A stretch of 64,000 bases of DNA from Arthrobacter sulfonylureivorans (GCA_004000035.1 RJAE01000002.1:496001-560000); one strand, 5' to 3'. Shown: positions 26,116 to 35,594, counted from the first letter of the stretch. Made by a program: numbers and translations. Notes: generated by a model from the sequence alone, not told the origin.

Positions 26116-26871
26116 CTAGGGCAAACCGAGGATGCCGGCGAACACGTCCAGATGGTGCTCAAACAGCGACCCGGGATCGGTGAAGGTTTCCCGCCCGTAT
26201 TGGCCGAACACCTCGAAGTTCACCGCGCCGAAGAGCGCTGTCCAGACCAACGTGCCGCGGGCCACCAGCGCGTCCGGAGCCGCCAGACCAAACTCGGTGC
26301 GAATGGCGGCGAGGTCATGGTGAAGCGGTCCGGGCAGGGCCGCTCCATGATGCGCGGAGCCTTGCGGCCGCGGCTCCTGCCGCACCAGCTGTTGTCCGGT
26401 ACCCTCCGGATCCGCCGTGAGCGCACCGGCCCGGTAGGCGTCGTCGATAATCCTCACCAGCGCGAAGACCACCCGGATGCCGGGACCGGTGGTGCGCTCG
26501 GCCGGCGCCTGGTAACCGGGTACCGGCGACCCGAACAACAGGGCGTAGCGGGCCGGTTCGCGCAGGCCCCACTCCCGCACCGCCCTGCACAGGGCCCGGA
26601 ACCTGGCCCCGGGGTTGCGGTCTCCCGCAGCCGCGACCGCTTGCTCCACGGCCTCGCCCAGTTCGTTGTAAGCCTCCACCACCAGCAGGGTCAGCAACTC
26701 GTCCCGGCTGCCCACGTAGCGATAGACCGCAGAGGACACCACGCCAAGTTCGCGGGCCACGGCGCGCAGCGATAACGCCGCCGCACCGACCTGGCTCAAC
26801 TGTTCCCGGCCAATCCGGACAATGTCGTTGATGGTTTGCTCACGGGCGCGTTCGCGCGGGGTGCCTGCCAT
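26116..26871 (-). CDS. TetR family regulator (WHG-domain type)
   Basis: A 251-residue repressor. The HTH lies at about residues 12-60 (IVRIGREQLSQVGAAALSLRAVARELGVVSSAVYRYVGSRDEL). The C-terminal domain contains REPARYALLFGSPVPGYQAP, matching the WHG-type TetR ligand domain. ATG 26871 is chosen; the frame upstream runs through the divergent promoter. A TTGACA / CAGGAT promoter on the minus strand ends 6 nt before this ATG, so it may be leaderless, although AGGAT could serve as a weak ribosome site. It probably represses the divergent reductase gene through two palindromes. Confidence 0.87.
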   Translation of the reverse strand: MAGTPRERAREQTINDIVRIGREQLSQVGAAALSLRAVARELGVVSSAVYRYVGSRDELLTLLVVEAYNELGEAVEQAVAAAGDRNPGARFRALCRAVREWGLREPARYALLFGSPVPGYQAPAERTTGPGIRVVFALVRIIDDAYRAGALTADPEGTGQQLVRQEPRPQGSAHHGAALPGPLHHDLAAIRTEFGLAAPDALVARGTLVWTALFGAVNFEVFGQYGRETFTDPGSLFEHHLDVFAGILGLP

Positions 26872-26911
26872 GCCCCGATCCTGCCGCACCGGCGAGAGCA
26901 GTGTCAACTTT

Positions 26912-26928
26912 CGAGAGCACCGCTCTTG
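26912..26928. promoter_or_regulatory. operator 1 overlapping the -35 of the SDR gene
   Basis: CGAGAGCACCGCTCTTG is a 17-bp imperfect version of operator 2. It overlaps TTGACA (26926-26931), the likely -35 for the gene at 27044. Confidence 0.7.
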
Positions 26929-26960
26929 ACAAATGGATGCCCTGAGGTCCACAGTAGTTC

Positions 26961-26977
26961 CGAGAGCACTGCTCTCG
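26961..26977. promoter_or_regulatory. operator 2 downstream of the same promoter
   Basis: CGAGAGCA C TGCTCTCG: perfect 8-bp arms with one central base. Its centre is 49 bp from that of operator 1, close to five helical turns. Most likely a TetR dimer site. Confidence 0.8.
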
Positions 26978-27043
26978 AAGCGGCGGAGTTGCCCCTCGAC
27001 GCCGCGGCGAACCCGACCTTTGGATTTGAACAGGAAGATCACC

Positions 27044-28003
27044 ATGAGCAACCTCTACATCGTCACCGGAGCCGGCCCGGTTGGCACCACCATCGCCGAG
27101 CAACTGGCCGGGCAGGGCCACCGAGTGCGGATCCTGACCCGTTCCGGCAGCGGGCCGGACCACCCGCTGGTGGAGCGCCGGTCCGTGGATGTTTCCCAGC
27201 CGGAGGAGCTGGACAGGCTCTTCGTCGGCGCCGCAGCGATCTTCCACTGCATCCACGGCAGCGCCTACAGTGCCGCCGCGTGGGAGGCCGAACTGCCGAC
27301 AGCCGAGCAGAATGTCCTGGCCGCGGCCGGACGGGCCGGAGCGGTTGTGGTCTTCCCGGAGAGCCTCTACTCCTATGACCGGCCGGACCAGGTGATGACC
27401 GAAGACAGCCCGCGCCGGGCCGACGGCGGGAAGCGGGGCGTGCGCACGGCGCTCCTGGCCGGCCGGGCCGCGTCGGCCACGCCTACCGTGAGCGTGGTGG
27501 CCTCGGATTTCTTCGGCCCGCATGTGCTCAACGCGCACGCCGGCGAGCGCATGGTGCCGATGGTGCTGTCCGGCAAGACCATCCGGGTGCTGGGCAAGCC
27601 GGACCTGCCGCACTCCTTCACCTACGTCCCGGACCTGGCCGCGGCGATGATCGCCGCCGCCGGCAACCGGAAGGTATGGAATACGGTGCTGCATGCCCCC
27701 ACCCTTCCGGCCCTCACGCAGCGCGGCATCGTCGAGGCCTATGCCCGGGCCGCCGGGACCCCGGTTCCCAAGGTTGGCTCCATCCCGGGCTGGCTGCTGC
27801 GCGGCCTGGGCTCTTTCGCCGCGGGGATGCGCGAACTGGCGGAGATGACCTACCAGTTCGAGCGACCGTTCGTGATGTCCTCGGCGCAGAGCGAAGAACT
27901 GCTGGGGCTCCGGCCGACTCCGCTGGACAAGGCCGCAGCGGAGACCGTGAGCTGGTGGCGGGACCGCTTGGCGTCCCGGCGGGAAGCCGGATCTGCCGCC
28001 TGA
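27044..28003 (+). CDS. NAD(P)-dependent epimerase/reductase (extended SDR)
   Basis: A 319-residue extended or atypical short-chain dehydrogenase. The Rossmann start IVTGAGPVGTTIAEQLAGQGHRVRILTRS is at residues 5-33. Catalytic-site spacing is atypical: after VVFPESLYSYDR there is no plain YxxxK, so it may bind NADP as a NmrA-like or reductase-type protein. A CAGGAAG site precedes ATG 27044. It is divergent from a TetR gene with two operators in between, which suggests an inducible detoxification or catabolic step. Substrate unknown. Confidence 0.8.
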   Translation: MSNLYIVTGAGPVGTTIAEQLAGQGHRVRILTRSGSGPDHPLVERRSVDVSQPEELDRLFVGAAAIFHCIHGSAYSAAAWEAELPTAEQNVLAAAGRAGAVVVFPESLYSYDRPDQVMTEDSPRRADGGKRGVRTALLAGRAASATPTVSVVASDFFGPHVLNAHAGERMVPMVLSGKTIRVLGKPDLPHSFTYVPDLAAAMIAAAGNRKVWNTVLHAPTLPALTQRGIVEAYARAAGTPVPKVGSIPGWLLRGLGSFAAGMRELAEMTYQFERPFVMSSAQSEELLGLRPTPLDKAAAETVSWWRDRLASRREAGSAA

Positions 28004-28012
28004 GCCGGCCCT

Positions 28013-28022
28013 CCGCCGTCGT
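28013..28022 (-). repeat. ACGACGGCGG core, copy 3 (minus strand)
   Basis: An exact copy in the 23-bp gap between the convergent SDR and antiporter genes. Confidence 0.6.
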
Positions 28023-28026
28023 GGTT

Positions 28027-29589
28027 TCAGCGGATGGAGATGGTCCGCAGGTCCAGTTGCCGCAGCACCCGGTCAACGACTTCGGGATCCATATCCGGTT
28101 CGCTGCGGGCAGCCACTACTTCCTGACGGGCGGCATTCAGGGCAATCGTCTGGGCGGTGACCAGCACCTCGCGGCCGGCCTTGCGTGACTTCGGGTGCTT
28201 GCTTCCGGCAGCGCTCAGCAGGTCCGTGCCGAGCCGATGCATCCGCTGCTTGACCGCTTCCACCTTTTCCTCCGGCAGATCCTTCATCAATTCGGAGTCG
28301 CGGAGCGCGGCGATGGCCGCTTCCTGCGCCCGGCCGGCCAGGACGCGGGCCGATTCAAGTTCTTCGGTGCCGCCGTCCTGGGCCTTCAGCAGGCGCATCA
28401 GCCACGGCAACGTCAGGCCGGGCAGCACCAGCGTGGCCAGCAGCACGGCGCAGGCGACCACCAGGATCTCGTGCCGGCCCGCGAAGGCCGTGCCGTCCGG
28501 CAACGTCACCGGAATGGCAAGCGCCAGCGCCAGGGTGGCGAGCCCGCGCATGCCGCACCAGGTCAGGATCAGCACGTCCTTGGTCGACGTCGGCGGCAGC
28601 GCACCGTCCTTGCCGCGGGACAGCCAGGCCAGCCCGGCCATCCAGAGGAACCGCACCCCGATGACCAGGACGCACACGGTGACGGCAAGGCCAAGCATGC
28701 CGAAGACGGCGGCGCCTTCCTCCACCACGACCTGCCGGATCTCCAGCCCCATCAACCCAAAGGCCAGGCCGGTGGCCAGCAGTTCCACCACGTCCCAGAA
28801 CGCCCGCCGCGTGACCCGCTCGGCGGCATCCTGTGGCCGGGAACGCCGTTGGATCTCCAGCGCCGTCACCGCCACCGCCACCACCCCGGACGCGTGGAGT
28901 TCTTCGGCCAGGATGTAGGCGGCAAACGGCACCACCAGGGTGATGGCGCTGCGGGCCACCAGCGAGGTGACGAAGTGGGTCATCATCATGGTGATCCAGC
29001 CCATCAGGATGCCGAGCGCGACGGCGATGGCAGCCCCCAGCAGGAACTGGAGCAACAGTCCCACGCCGATCTCACTGCCGGACAGTGCCGCCCCGACAGC
29101 TGCCTGGAAGATCACGATGGCCGCGGCATCGTTGAACAGGCCCTCGCTCTGCAGCACCGTGATCAGCCGTCGCGGCATACGGACTCGCCCGGCAACGGAT
29201 TCCACCGCCACCGGGTCGGGCGGTGCCATGACGGCGCCCAGCGCGATGGCCGCGGGCAGGCCGATGCTGCCGATCATCAGCCACGCCGCCCCGGCCACCA
29301 CCGCCGTGGTCACCGCCACCAGGGCCACCGCCAGCAGCACGATGGTGCGCCAGCGGATCCGGAACACCGCCCAGGAGCTGCGCTGTGCGGTGGCATAGAG
29401 CAGCGGCGGCAGGAAGAGCGGGAGGATCAGCTCCGGGGGAATGTGGATTTCCGGGAACCCCGGGATGAAGGTCAGGGCCACGGCCAACAGCAGCATCAGC
29501 ACCGGGTAGGGCAGCCTCAGCCTTTCGCCGAGGCCGACGGCCACCACTGTGGCAAAGAGCAGTCCGATGATGAGTGCCAGTTGGTCCAC
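28027..29589 (-). CDS. Na+/H+ antiporter, CPA1/NhaP family
   Basis: A 520-residue cation:proton antiporter. About 12 helices are visible from LALIIGLLFATVVAVGLGERL onward. The transport core contains ALGAVMAPPDPVAVESV and SEGLFNDAAAIVIF, the NhaP ion-binding ND pair, and later WCGMRGLATLALALAIP. The C-terminal 110 residues are soluble and helical and end in a basic-acidic pattern. GTG 29589 begins VDQLALIIG directly at the first helix, while the longer frame adds about 90 non-family residues. It could contribute to pH or sodium homeostasis along with NhaA 4 kb away. Confidence 0.9.
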   Translation of the reverse strand: MDQLALIIGLLFATVVAVGLGERLRLPYPVLMLLLAVALTFIPGFPEIHIPPELILPLFLPPLLYATAQRSSWAVFRIRWRTIVLLAVALVAVTTAVVAGAAWLMIGSIGLPAAIALGAVMAPPDPVAVESVAGRVRMPRRLITVLQSEGLFNDAAAIVIFQAAVGAALSGSEIGVGLLLQFLLGAAIAVALGILMGWITMMMTHFVTSLVARSAITLVVPFAAYILAEELHASGVVAVAVTALEIQRRSRPQDAAERVTRRAFWDVVELLATGLAFGLMGLEIRQVVVEEGAAVFGMLGLAVTVCVLVIGVRFLWMAGLAWLSRGKDGALPPTSTKDVLILTWCGMRGLATLALALAIPVTLPDGTAFAGRHEILVVACAVLLATLVLPGLTLPWLMRLLKAQDGGTEELESARVLAGRAQEAAIAALRDSELMKDLPEEKVEAVKQRMHRLGTDLLSAAGSKHPKSRKAGREVLVTAQTIALNAARQEVVAARSEPDMDPEVVDRVLRQLDLRTISIR

Positions 29590-30012
29590 TGTCCCGCTTC
29601 CGTCGAGGTGTGCTGAGGATGAGCCGGGTCTGTGAACGCGGTTCCGGGGTGCTACAAATCTACCGCTCCGCACCGGCCGCCCGCAGACCCCCATCACGGC
29701 GGGATGGGTCCTTGTGGCCAGCCGATGCCGGTGAGAAAGTGATTCCATGCCAACCGTTTCCGCCCCCGTGAGCCGTGACCTCACCGGAACTTTGCCGCTG
29801 CCCGGCGAGGCCCGGTCCGGCCAGCCGGCATCGGGCGAATCCCATGCCGCGGGCAGGCGCAACTCGATGTACCGTCGCAGTATGGTCCCCTACTGACACC
29901 TAGTGCGGCGCCGCCGTCGCAGCGGCACCGCCTGTACGCCCGCCCACCCACGTCCCACCACGGGTGGCACCAGCCCCACAGCCGGCTGGCGCCGCCCCCT
30001 TCCGGAGGTTAA
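29590..30012. other. 423-bp gap between divergent genes
   Basis: No convincing gene. A 49-codon frame at 29747-29897 starts MPTVSAPVSRD and ends YRRSMVPY with only a weak ribosome site; I do not call it. Near 29950-30000 are GC-rich inverted repeats (CCCACCACGGGTGG and GCCGGCTGGC types). The last bases hold the GGAGG site for the gene at 30013. Confidence 0.4.
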
Positions 30013-31626
30013 ATGACCAGCATGCCTGCACCACAGGACGCGTTCTACGCCGAGCCCGAGCCCGACCGCGCACCCGAGGCGGCCGTCGAGATCAACTCTC
30101 CCGCCGCCGTCGTGCGCCTCACCGAGCGCCCCGATGTGGCCAGGGTCAAGGGCGTTTACGCACTGGTCAACACCTCGCTCACGCCGCATCAGGCGATGGT
30201 GGAGGACCTGCTGTTTGTCCGCAGGGTCCTTGACCAAGCACAGATTCCCTACCTGCTGGTGCGCGGCAACGACGCCCGGCCGGTGATGGCGGTGAACTGG
30301 GAACAGCGCGACGAGTTGCGGGCGGCCCTCGTGGCAGCCTGCGCGGACGAACCGTTCTATTCGCTGACCATGGACGCAAAGAAGAAGACCGCCCGGCTGG
30401 TGGCCGACGGTGAACTCGCCGACGGCGACCAGACGCGCGCCATCCGGCTGTACCGCCCGCGGATCGAGCCCACCGGCGGGCTGCGGTACGGCCAGGGCAC
30501 CGGTGTCCAGGTGGAGCTGTGGCGCTGGGACAAGGGGCTGATCCACCTGCCGATCGAAAACTCGCTGACCCGGCGCACGCTGCCGGCCGCGGAGGCCGTC
30601 CGCGGCGAGGTGGAGCGCTACGGGCACCGCTGGCCGACCATCGAGAACATGTTCGCCGACCATGCCACGGACATCGATTTCGAGATCGACATTGTCTTTT
30701 CCTGGGTGGACGGGAACAACCGCGAGTACCAGCAGTACCGGAACAGCTTCATGGAGAACGCGGTGGTGGGCGAGGGCGACGACGCCGATGCGCGCTTCCG
30801 CCAGATCGACGAGCTGCGGTACGCGCTGCGCTCGGTCTACATGTTCGCGCCGTGGATCCGGCGCATCTTCATTTGCACCGACTCGCCGCTGCCGGACTGG
30901 CTGGACGCCGAGCACCCGGACATTCGGGTGGTGCGCAGCGAGGAGCACTTCCGCGACTCCGCCGTGCTGCCGGTCTTCAACTCGCAGGCGATCGAGGCGC
31001 AGCTGCAGCACATCGAGGGGCTGGGCGAGCACTTCCTCTACTCCAACGACGATATGTTCTTTGGCCGGCCGGTGGGCCCGGACATGTTCTTCTCCCCCGG
31101 CGGGATCACCAAGTTCGTGGAGGCCGACACCCGAATTGGACTCGGCGACAACCACCTGGACCGCTCCGGTTTCGAGAACGCGGCCCGGGTGAACCGCAAG
31201 CTGCTGCACGACCGCTTCGGCCGGATCACCACCCGGCACTTGGAGCATTGCGCGGCGCCGCTGCGCAAATCCGTGCTGCTGGAAATGGAAGAAGAATTCG
31301 CGGACGAGTTCAAGTCCACCGCGGCAAGCCGGTTCCGCGCCAAAGACAACATCTCCGTGACCAACTCGCTGTACCACTACTACGCGCTGCTGACCGGCCG
31401 GGCGGTGACGAATCCCGGAGCCGAGGTCTTGTACGTAGACACCACCATGTACTCCGGCTTGAAGAAACTGGAGAAGCTGCTGCAGAAGCGCAACCGGGAC
31501 TTCTTCTGCCTCAACGACGGCAGCTTCCCGGAGGTCCCCGCCGAGGAGCGCCAGCGCGTGGTCACCGACTTCCTGGCCCGCTACTTCCCGTTCCGCGCAC
31601 CGTGGGAGAAAACGCCGGCGGCCTAG
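30013..31626 (+). CDS. Stealth family sugar-phosphate transferase
   Basis: A 537-residue Stealth protein, the family of hexose-1-phosphate transferases that build phosphodiester-linked polysaccharides. The four conserved regions are in order. CR1 is [12 protein letters not shown] near residue 225. CR2 is [25 protein letters not shown] with [15 protein letters not shown]3 is around [20 protein letters not shown] near 415. CR4 is at the C-terminus, FFCLNDG. The N-terminal 220 residues are not part of the core and may bind the acceptor. Ribosome site GGAGG before ATG 30013. No capsule export or glycosyltransferase cluster is adjacent, so it may decorate a wall polymer. Confidence 0.92.
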   Translation: MTSMPAPQDAFYAEPEPDRAPEAAVEINSPAAVVRLTERPDVARVKGVYALVNTSLTPHQAMVEDLLFVRRVLDQAQIPYLLVRGNDARPVMAVNWEQRDELRAALVAACADEPFYSLTMDAKKKTARLVADGELADGDQTRAIRLYRPRIEPTGGLRYGQGTGVQVELWRWDKGLIHLPIENSLTRRTLPAAEAVRGEVERYGHRWPTIENMFADHATDIDFEIDIVFSWVDGNNREYQQYRNSFMENAVVGEGDDADARFRQIDELRYALRSVYMFAPWIRRIFICTDSPLPDWLDAEHPDIRVVRSEEHFRDSAVLPVFNSQAIEAQLQHIEGLGEHFLYSNDDMFFGRPVGPDMFFSPGGITKFVEADTRIGLGDNHLDRSGFENAARVNRKLLHDRFGRITTRHLEHCAAPLRKSVLLEMEEEFADEFKSTAASRFRAKDNISVTNSLYHYYALLTGRAVTNPGAEVLYVDTTMYSGLKKLEKLLQKRNRDFFCLNDGSFPEVPAEERQRVVTDFLARYFPFRAPWEKTPAA

Positions 31627-32540
31627 AGGTGGGCGGGGGTCCTACCCGGCCGTACGGCGTCGGGAATGACGACGCCGGCGTCCTCCAACCGCTGCCGGGT
31701 CTCGGCTGCGGTGACCTGCCGTCCCACCGGCAGCCCTCCGCGGGCCGGAACCACGGAATGGACCACCGTGTCCTCGTAGACGTGGACCATGTTGTAGGCC
31801 TGCGCGGAATCGCGGCCGCGGGTGCTGCCGGCGTCGGCGGCCAGGTCCTGGGTGTAACACGTCGCCGAGGCGACGGACACCGGGATGCCGGCGAACGTGG
31901 CGGTGGTGGAATAGTGCAGGTGGCCGGCGATGATCCCGTTAACGTCGCTGCCGCGGAGCACCTCGGCCAGTTCGGCCTGGCCGCGCAGCTCCACCAGCAC
32001 CGATAGGTCCTGCACGCTGGGCACCGGCGGGTGGTGCATGGCCAGGATGGTTCCGTGCGGTGCGGGTTCGGCCAGTTCGTCGGCCAGCCACTGTAGCTGT
32101 TCGTCCTCCAGCCGGCCGTAATGGGCACCCGGAACGGTCGAGTCCAGTGTCATCACGCGCAGGCCGTTGACGTCGTACACCCGGTCCAGCGGTTCGGCGC
32201 TGGCGGGCTCGTCCAGCAGCATGGTCTTCAGCCCGGAGCGGTCGTCGTGGTTGCCCATCGCCCAGATCACCTGAGCGCCGAGGCTCACCGCCGCCGGTTC
32301 GACGATTCTCCGCAGTCTGGCGTAGGCCTCAGGCTCGCCCTTATCCGCCAGATCGCCGGTAAATACCAAGGCTTCCGGCCGGGAACCGGAGTCTTGCAGA
32401 TCCTCGAAGATCTTCCCCAGTCTTGCTTCGCTGTCCACCGCCCCGTAGAGCCGGCCGTCGCCGCCCACCAAATGGGTGTCGCTGATGTGGAGTAGGAAGT
32501 GGTTGGGCCGTGGATGCTCGGCCTGACGGAGGTCCATCAT
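31623..32540 (-). CDS. metallophosphoesterase (CpdA/Icc-like phosphodiesterase)
   Basis: A 305-residue calcineurin-like phosphoesterase. The metal-binding motifs are complete: HISDTHL (about residue 18), [17 protein letters not shown], a His in AMHHPP, and GHLHYS. This fits the class III cyclic nucleotide phosphodiesterase group, though phospholipid or sugar-phosphodiester substrates are also possible. Its stop overlaps the convergent Stealth gene by 4 nt. An AT-rich promoter-like stretch (32580-32660) lies upstream. Confidence 0.9.
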   Translation of the reverse strand: MMDLRQAEHPRPNHFLLHISDTHLVGGDGRLYGAVDSEARLGKIFEDLQDSGSRPEALVFTGDLADKGEPEAYARLRRIVEPAAVSLGAQVIWAMGNHDDRSGLKTMLLDEPASAEPLDRVYDVNGLRVMTLDSTVPGAHYGRLEDEQLQWLADELAEPAPHGTILAMHHPPVPSVQDLSVLVELRGQAELAEVLRGSDVNGIIAGHLHYSTTATFAGIPVSVASATCYTQDLAADAGSTRGRDSAQAYNMVHVYEDTVVHSVVPARGGLPVGRQVTAAETRQRLEDAGVVIPDAVRPGRTPAHL

Positions 32541-32650
32541 CTACCTTCTGCTGCTCGCCGGACGTGTGCTGTCCGGTCCACTACAAACCATACAAACAGA
32601 AAAACGCTGAACTGTGGGTGAATTTGGCGCGGCAATTACGTATATTCGAG

Positions 32651-33310
32651 CTAAGTTTTTTCCACGACGCCAAAATGGGCCGCGAACAAGGGAGCGAGTT
32701 CGCCGATCTGGAACGGCGTCATGGCCGCCCCGCGCAGGCCTTCCAACCCGGCCAGTTCCCGCATCTCCAAGCCCCGCAGATCAACATGCTTCAGCTTCGC
32801 CGCGGTCAGGTCCAGCCGCCGCACCCGGCTGTCCACGAAGGCCAACCGGTGGGCAGCAGCGCCGCCGAGATCCAGTTCGTCCAGGATGCAGCCGGTAAAA
32901 AGCACGTCCTGCAGTTCGGCACCGCGCAGGTTCACATAGCCCAGTTTGCAGTTGCGGAACTCTACCGATTCCCACTCCGACTCGTACACCTCGGCTGAAC
33001 CGAACCGTGACCCGTCAACCACCACCCGGCGGAACTGCGAGCGGGGCGCACTGAACACCGGGGCATTCAACCGCTCGATCGCGACGTCCACGAAGCCGGC
33101 GGACCGCAGGTCGGCGCCGTCGACCGAGACATCGTGGAAGGTGCACTCCCTGAACGAGACACCGGCCAGGCGCCGGCCGTCCAGCTCATCGCCGACAAAC
33201 CGCAGGCCTGCCACTCGCCCCTCCGGCACCAAGCCCGACGCATCGCCGTCGGTCATCTGCCCAAGGTCCGGGGCATCGATACGCGGTGTGAAATCGGCGG
33301 GGCTAGCCAT
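32651..33310 (-). CDS. pentapeptide-repeat protein
   Basis: A 219-residue right-handed quadrilateral beta-helix protein. From about residue 45 the sequence follows A(D/N)LxX-type pentads: LAGVSFREC, GADLRSAGF, SRFGSAEV, VNLRGAELQDVLFTGCILDELDLGG, and LKHVDLRGLEMREL. Such proteins can mimic DNA and protect gyrase (Qnr, MfpA) or act as scaffolds. This one is not close enough to MfpA to claim that role. ATG 33310 removes an Arg-rich read-in. It lies 110 bp upstream of the phosphoesterase on the same strand. Confidence 0.88.
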   Translation of the reverse strand: MASPADFTPRIDAPDLGQMTDGDASGLVPEGRVAGLRFVGDELDGRRLAGVSFRECTFHDVSVDGADLRSAGFVDVAIERLNAPVFSAPRSQFRRVVVDGSRFGSAEVYESEWESVEFRNCKLGYVNLRGAELQDVLFTGCILDELDLGGAAAHRLAFVDSRVRRLDLTAAKLKHVDLRGLEMRELAGLEGLRGAAMTPFQIGELAPLFAAHFGVVEKT

Positions 33311-33453
33311 CTTCGGAGCATATCGGAGAAGCCGCTGACCCGGAGGCTGGCCGGGACATTGGCGGAGGCGGACGGCCGGCATTCACGCCCTTCTTCTCTG
33401 CGCTGGGTGAAGAACAGGTGCGCTCACCGCCAAACCCGTGTTCGATGGGCACC

Positions 33454-34461
33454 ATGCAGATTCTCATCCTGGGCGGTACCGCCTGGTTAGGACATGAAAT
33501 CGCCGCCGAAGCACTGCGCCGCGGCCACCAGGTCACCTGCCTGGCCCGCGGGACCTCCGGGTCGGTTCCGGCCGGCGCGCGGCTGGTCCGTGCCGACCGC
33601 GATGCCCCGGACGGCCTGGGTGCCGTCGCGGAACAGCACTGGGACGCCGTGCTCGATGTCTCCCGTCAGCCAGGCCAGGTCCGCCGGGCCGTGGCTGCAC
33701 TGGCCGGCACGGCGGAGCATTTCACCTTCGTGTCCTCCTGCAGCGTCTACGCCGACCATGGAAGCCCGGGCGCGGACGAAACCGCCGGGCTGCTGCCGCC
33801 CCTGGAGTCCGACGTGATGACCTCCCCGGACGTGTACGGCGCGGCCAAGGTCGCGTGCGAGAACGCGGTCCGGAACACGTTCGGACCCGACCGCTGCCTG
33901 ATTGTCCGGCCGGGCCTGATCGCCGGCCCCGGCGACAGCACCGACCGCACCGGCTACTGGCCGCTGCGTTTCGCCCGGCCCGCGGCCGACGACGGTGCCG
34001 TCCTCGTCCCCGATGCACCGGGCTTGGCCGCCCAGGTCATCGACGCCCGCGACCTCGCCGCCTGGCTGATCACCTCAGCGGAACAGCGGCTGACCGGCGA
34101 GTTCAATGCCGTGGGCGACGTACTGGCGTTGGCCGAGCATCTGGAGATCGCCCGCGGCGTTGCGGGGCATACCGGTCCGGTCTTCGTGCTGGACCAGCAA
34201 GAATTGGCCGCTGCCGACGTCAACCCCTGGGCCGGCGAGCGGTCCCTGCCGCTCTGGCTGCCGCTGCCCGACTTCGCCGGCTTCATGTCCCGCAGCAACG
34301 CCGCCGCCAAAGCGGCCGGCTTGGCCTGGCGTCCGCTGGCAGAGACGCTGGCCGACACGCTGGCCTGGGAACTGGCGACCGGACCCGACCGCCCGCGCAA
34401 CGCCGGACTGACATCGGATGAGGAGCGCCGACTGCTGACCATCGCGCACCCTCGCGCGTGA
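33454..34461 (+). CDS. NAD-dependent epimerase/dehydratase family protein
   Basis: A 335-residue extended SDR. The NAD motif ILILGGTAWLGHEIAAEAL is at residues 3-21. FVSSCSVYADHG and the catalytic YGAAK (from VYGAAKVACENAV) are in place near residue 128, and IVRPGLIAGPGDSTDR follows. It fits the group of NAD-dependent reductases near sugar-nucleotide epimerases and isoflavone reductases. ATG 33454 sits at the Rossmann start; upstream residues (RSPPNPCSMG) are not coding-like. Substrate unknown. Confidence 0.85.
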   Translation: MQILILGGTAWLGHEIAAEALRRGHQVTCLARGTSGSVPAGARLVRADRDAPDGLGAVAEQHWDAVLDVSRQPGQVRRAVAALAGTAEHFTFVSSCSVYADHGSPGADETAGLLPPLESDVMTSPDVYGAAKVACENAVRNTFGPDRCLIVRPGLIAGPGDSTDRTGYWPLRFARPAADDGAVLVPDAPGLAAQVIDARDLAAWLITSAEQRLTGEFNAVGDVLALAEHLEIARGVAGHTGPVFVLDQQELAAADVNPWAGERSLPLWLPLPDFAGFMSRSNAAAKAAGLAWRPLAETLADTLAWELATGPDRPRNAGLTSDEERRLLTIAHPRA

Positions 34462-34547
34462 GGGACTGACCCTTGAGACGTCGCGCCGGCGGTTGTAGCG
34501 TGACAGGACAGCAGGCCGACAGGCCCGCCGCTTCCAAGGAGGCTGCC

Positions 34548-34739
34548 GTGACGATTCCCCCGCCGCCGGATCCCACGCCCGACCCGAACGAACCCCGGCC
34601 CAACCCGCCGTTCCCTCCAGAACCGAACCCGGATCCGATGGCGCCGCCGGAGCCGAATCCGGACCCCTTTGCGCCGCCGGACCCCGGGCCGGGCCCTTTC
34701 CCGGATCCCGGCCCGATGGTTCCGCCGCGCGGGCCCTAG
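34548..34739 (+). CDS. 63-aa Asp-Pro-rich protein
   Basis: A short protein made almost only of Pro, Asp, Asn, Glu and Gly, in repeats such as PEPNPDP and DPGPGPFPDPG. It has no signal peptide or membrane helix. A strong AAGGAGG, 5 nt before GTG 34548, argues that it is translated. It is acidic and intrinsically disordered. Function unknown; it might bind calcium or form a spacer, but neither can be shown. Confidence 0.55.
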   Translation: MTIPPPPDPTPDPNEPRPNPPFPPEPNPDPMAPPEPNPDPFAPPDPGPGPFPDPGPMVPPRGP

Positions 34740-34833
34740 GCTTTGGTCAGCCGCGCCGAAGAACCCCGGCTCCGCGCTGCTTGCCCGCGGCGACATCTGG
34801 CAACACAGCGGGGACGCAAACGGCGGACCGCCA

Positions 34834-34872
34834 TAGAATGAGCGGGTGACCGCTACCTTTCGGGCCGCATGA
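34834..34872 (+). promoter_or_regulatory. possible leaderless 8-codon leader peptide before the GntR gene
   Basis: TAGAAT (34834-34839) ends 6 nt before GTG 34846. That GTG opens an eight-codon frame (VTATFRAA) whose TGA overlaps the regulator ATG as ATGA. No Shine-Dalgarno precedes the regulator, so coupled translation is plausible. Confidence 0.4.
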
Positions 34873-35594
34873 GTTCGCGCCTGCACAGCCTCGTCATCGA
34901 GACGCTCGGCAAGCGTATTGTCTCGGGGGAACTGACGGCCGGTGCCACCACGCATTCCGAGCACTTCGAGTCCGAGCTCGGGGTCTCGCGCTCTGTGATG
35001 CGCGAGGCCGTGCGCGTACTGCAATCGCTGGGCTTGGTGGAGTCGGTCAAGCGGATCGGAATCCGCGTGCTGCCGCCCGAACGGTGGAACAAGTTCGACC
35101 CGTCGGTCATCCGCTGGCGGCTGGCCGCCGACGGTAAGGGCGTCCAGTTGCGCTCGCTCACGGAACTGCGCTCCGCCGTCGAACCCGCTGCCGCCGAACT
35201 CGCAGCACAGCATTCCCCGGAGGAGATGTCCGCAGAGCTCATGGCCATCGCCGCAAAGATGCGCGCGGTGGGCCGGGCCGGCGATCTGCAGCACTTCCTG
35301 GAGCTGGACATCCAGTACCACGCGCTGGTCTTGGCGGCCTCCGGCAACGAGATGTTCGCGCAGATGCACTCGATGATCGCCGAAGTACTGCGCGGCCGGA
35401 CCGATTACGGGCTGATGCCCACGCACCCGCACGAAGAAGCGCTGCAGCTGCACGTGGACGTCGCGGACGCCATCCAGTCCGGCCGGCCCGAAGCTGCCCG
35501 GCGTGCGATGGACCAGATCATGCGCCGGACCATCGAGGAAGTGCGCAGTGTCTGGGAGGACGAGCCCCGGCTGTTCCAAGAGGCAGACGCCTAG
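34869..35594 (+). CDS. GntR/FadR family regulator of the gluconate/idonate operon
   Basis: A 241-residue regulator. The GntR winged helix lies about residues 5-70 (VIETLGKRIVSGELTAGATTHSEHFESELGVSRSVMREAVRVLQSLGLV). The all-helical FCD effector domain carries the Asp/His metal-ligand pattern (FLELDIQYHALVLAASGNEMF, then LHVDVADAI). FCD regulators bind small carboxylates such as gluconate. It is convergent with the gluconate/idonate genes, so it is the likely controller. ATG 34869 fits the family start. Confidence 0.9.
   Translation: MSSRLHSLVIETLGKRIVSGELTAGATTHSEHFESELGVSRSVMREAVRVLQSLGLVESVKRIGIRVLPPERWNKFDPSVIRWRLAADGKGVQLRSLTELRSAVEPAAAELAAQHSPEEMSAELMAIAAKMRAVGRAGDLQHFLELDIQYHALVLAASGNEMFAQMHSMIAEVLRGRTDYGLMPTHPHEEALQLHVDVADAIQSGRPEAARRAMDQIMRRTIEEVRSVWEDEPRLFQEADA

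Noticed and set aside
29747-29897. 49-codon frame upstream of the Stealth gene
   Set aside because: Weak ribosome site and no recognisable pattern; kept only as a note in the gap description.
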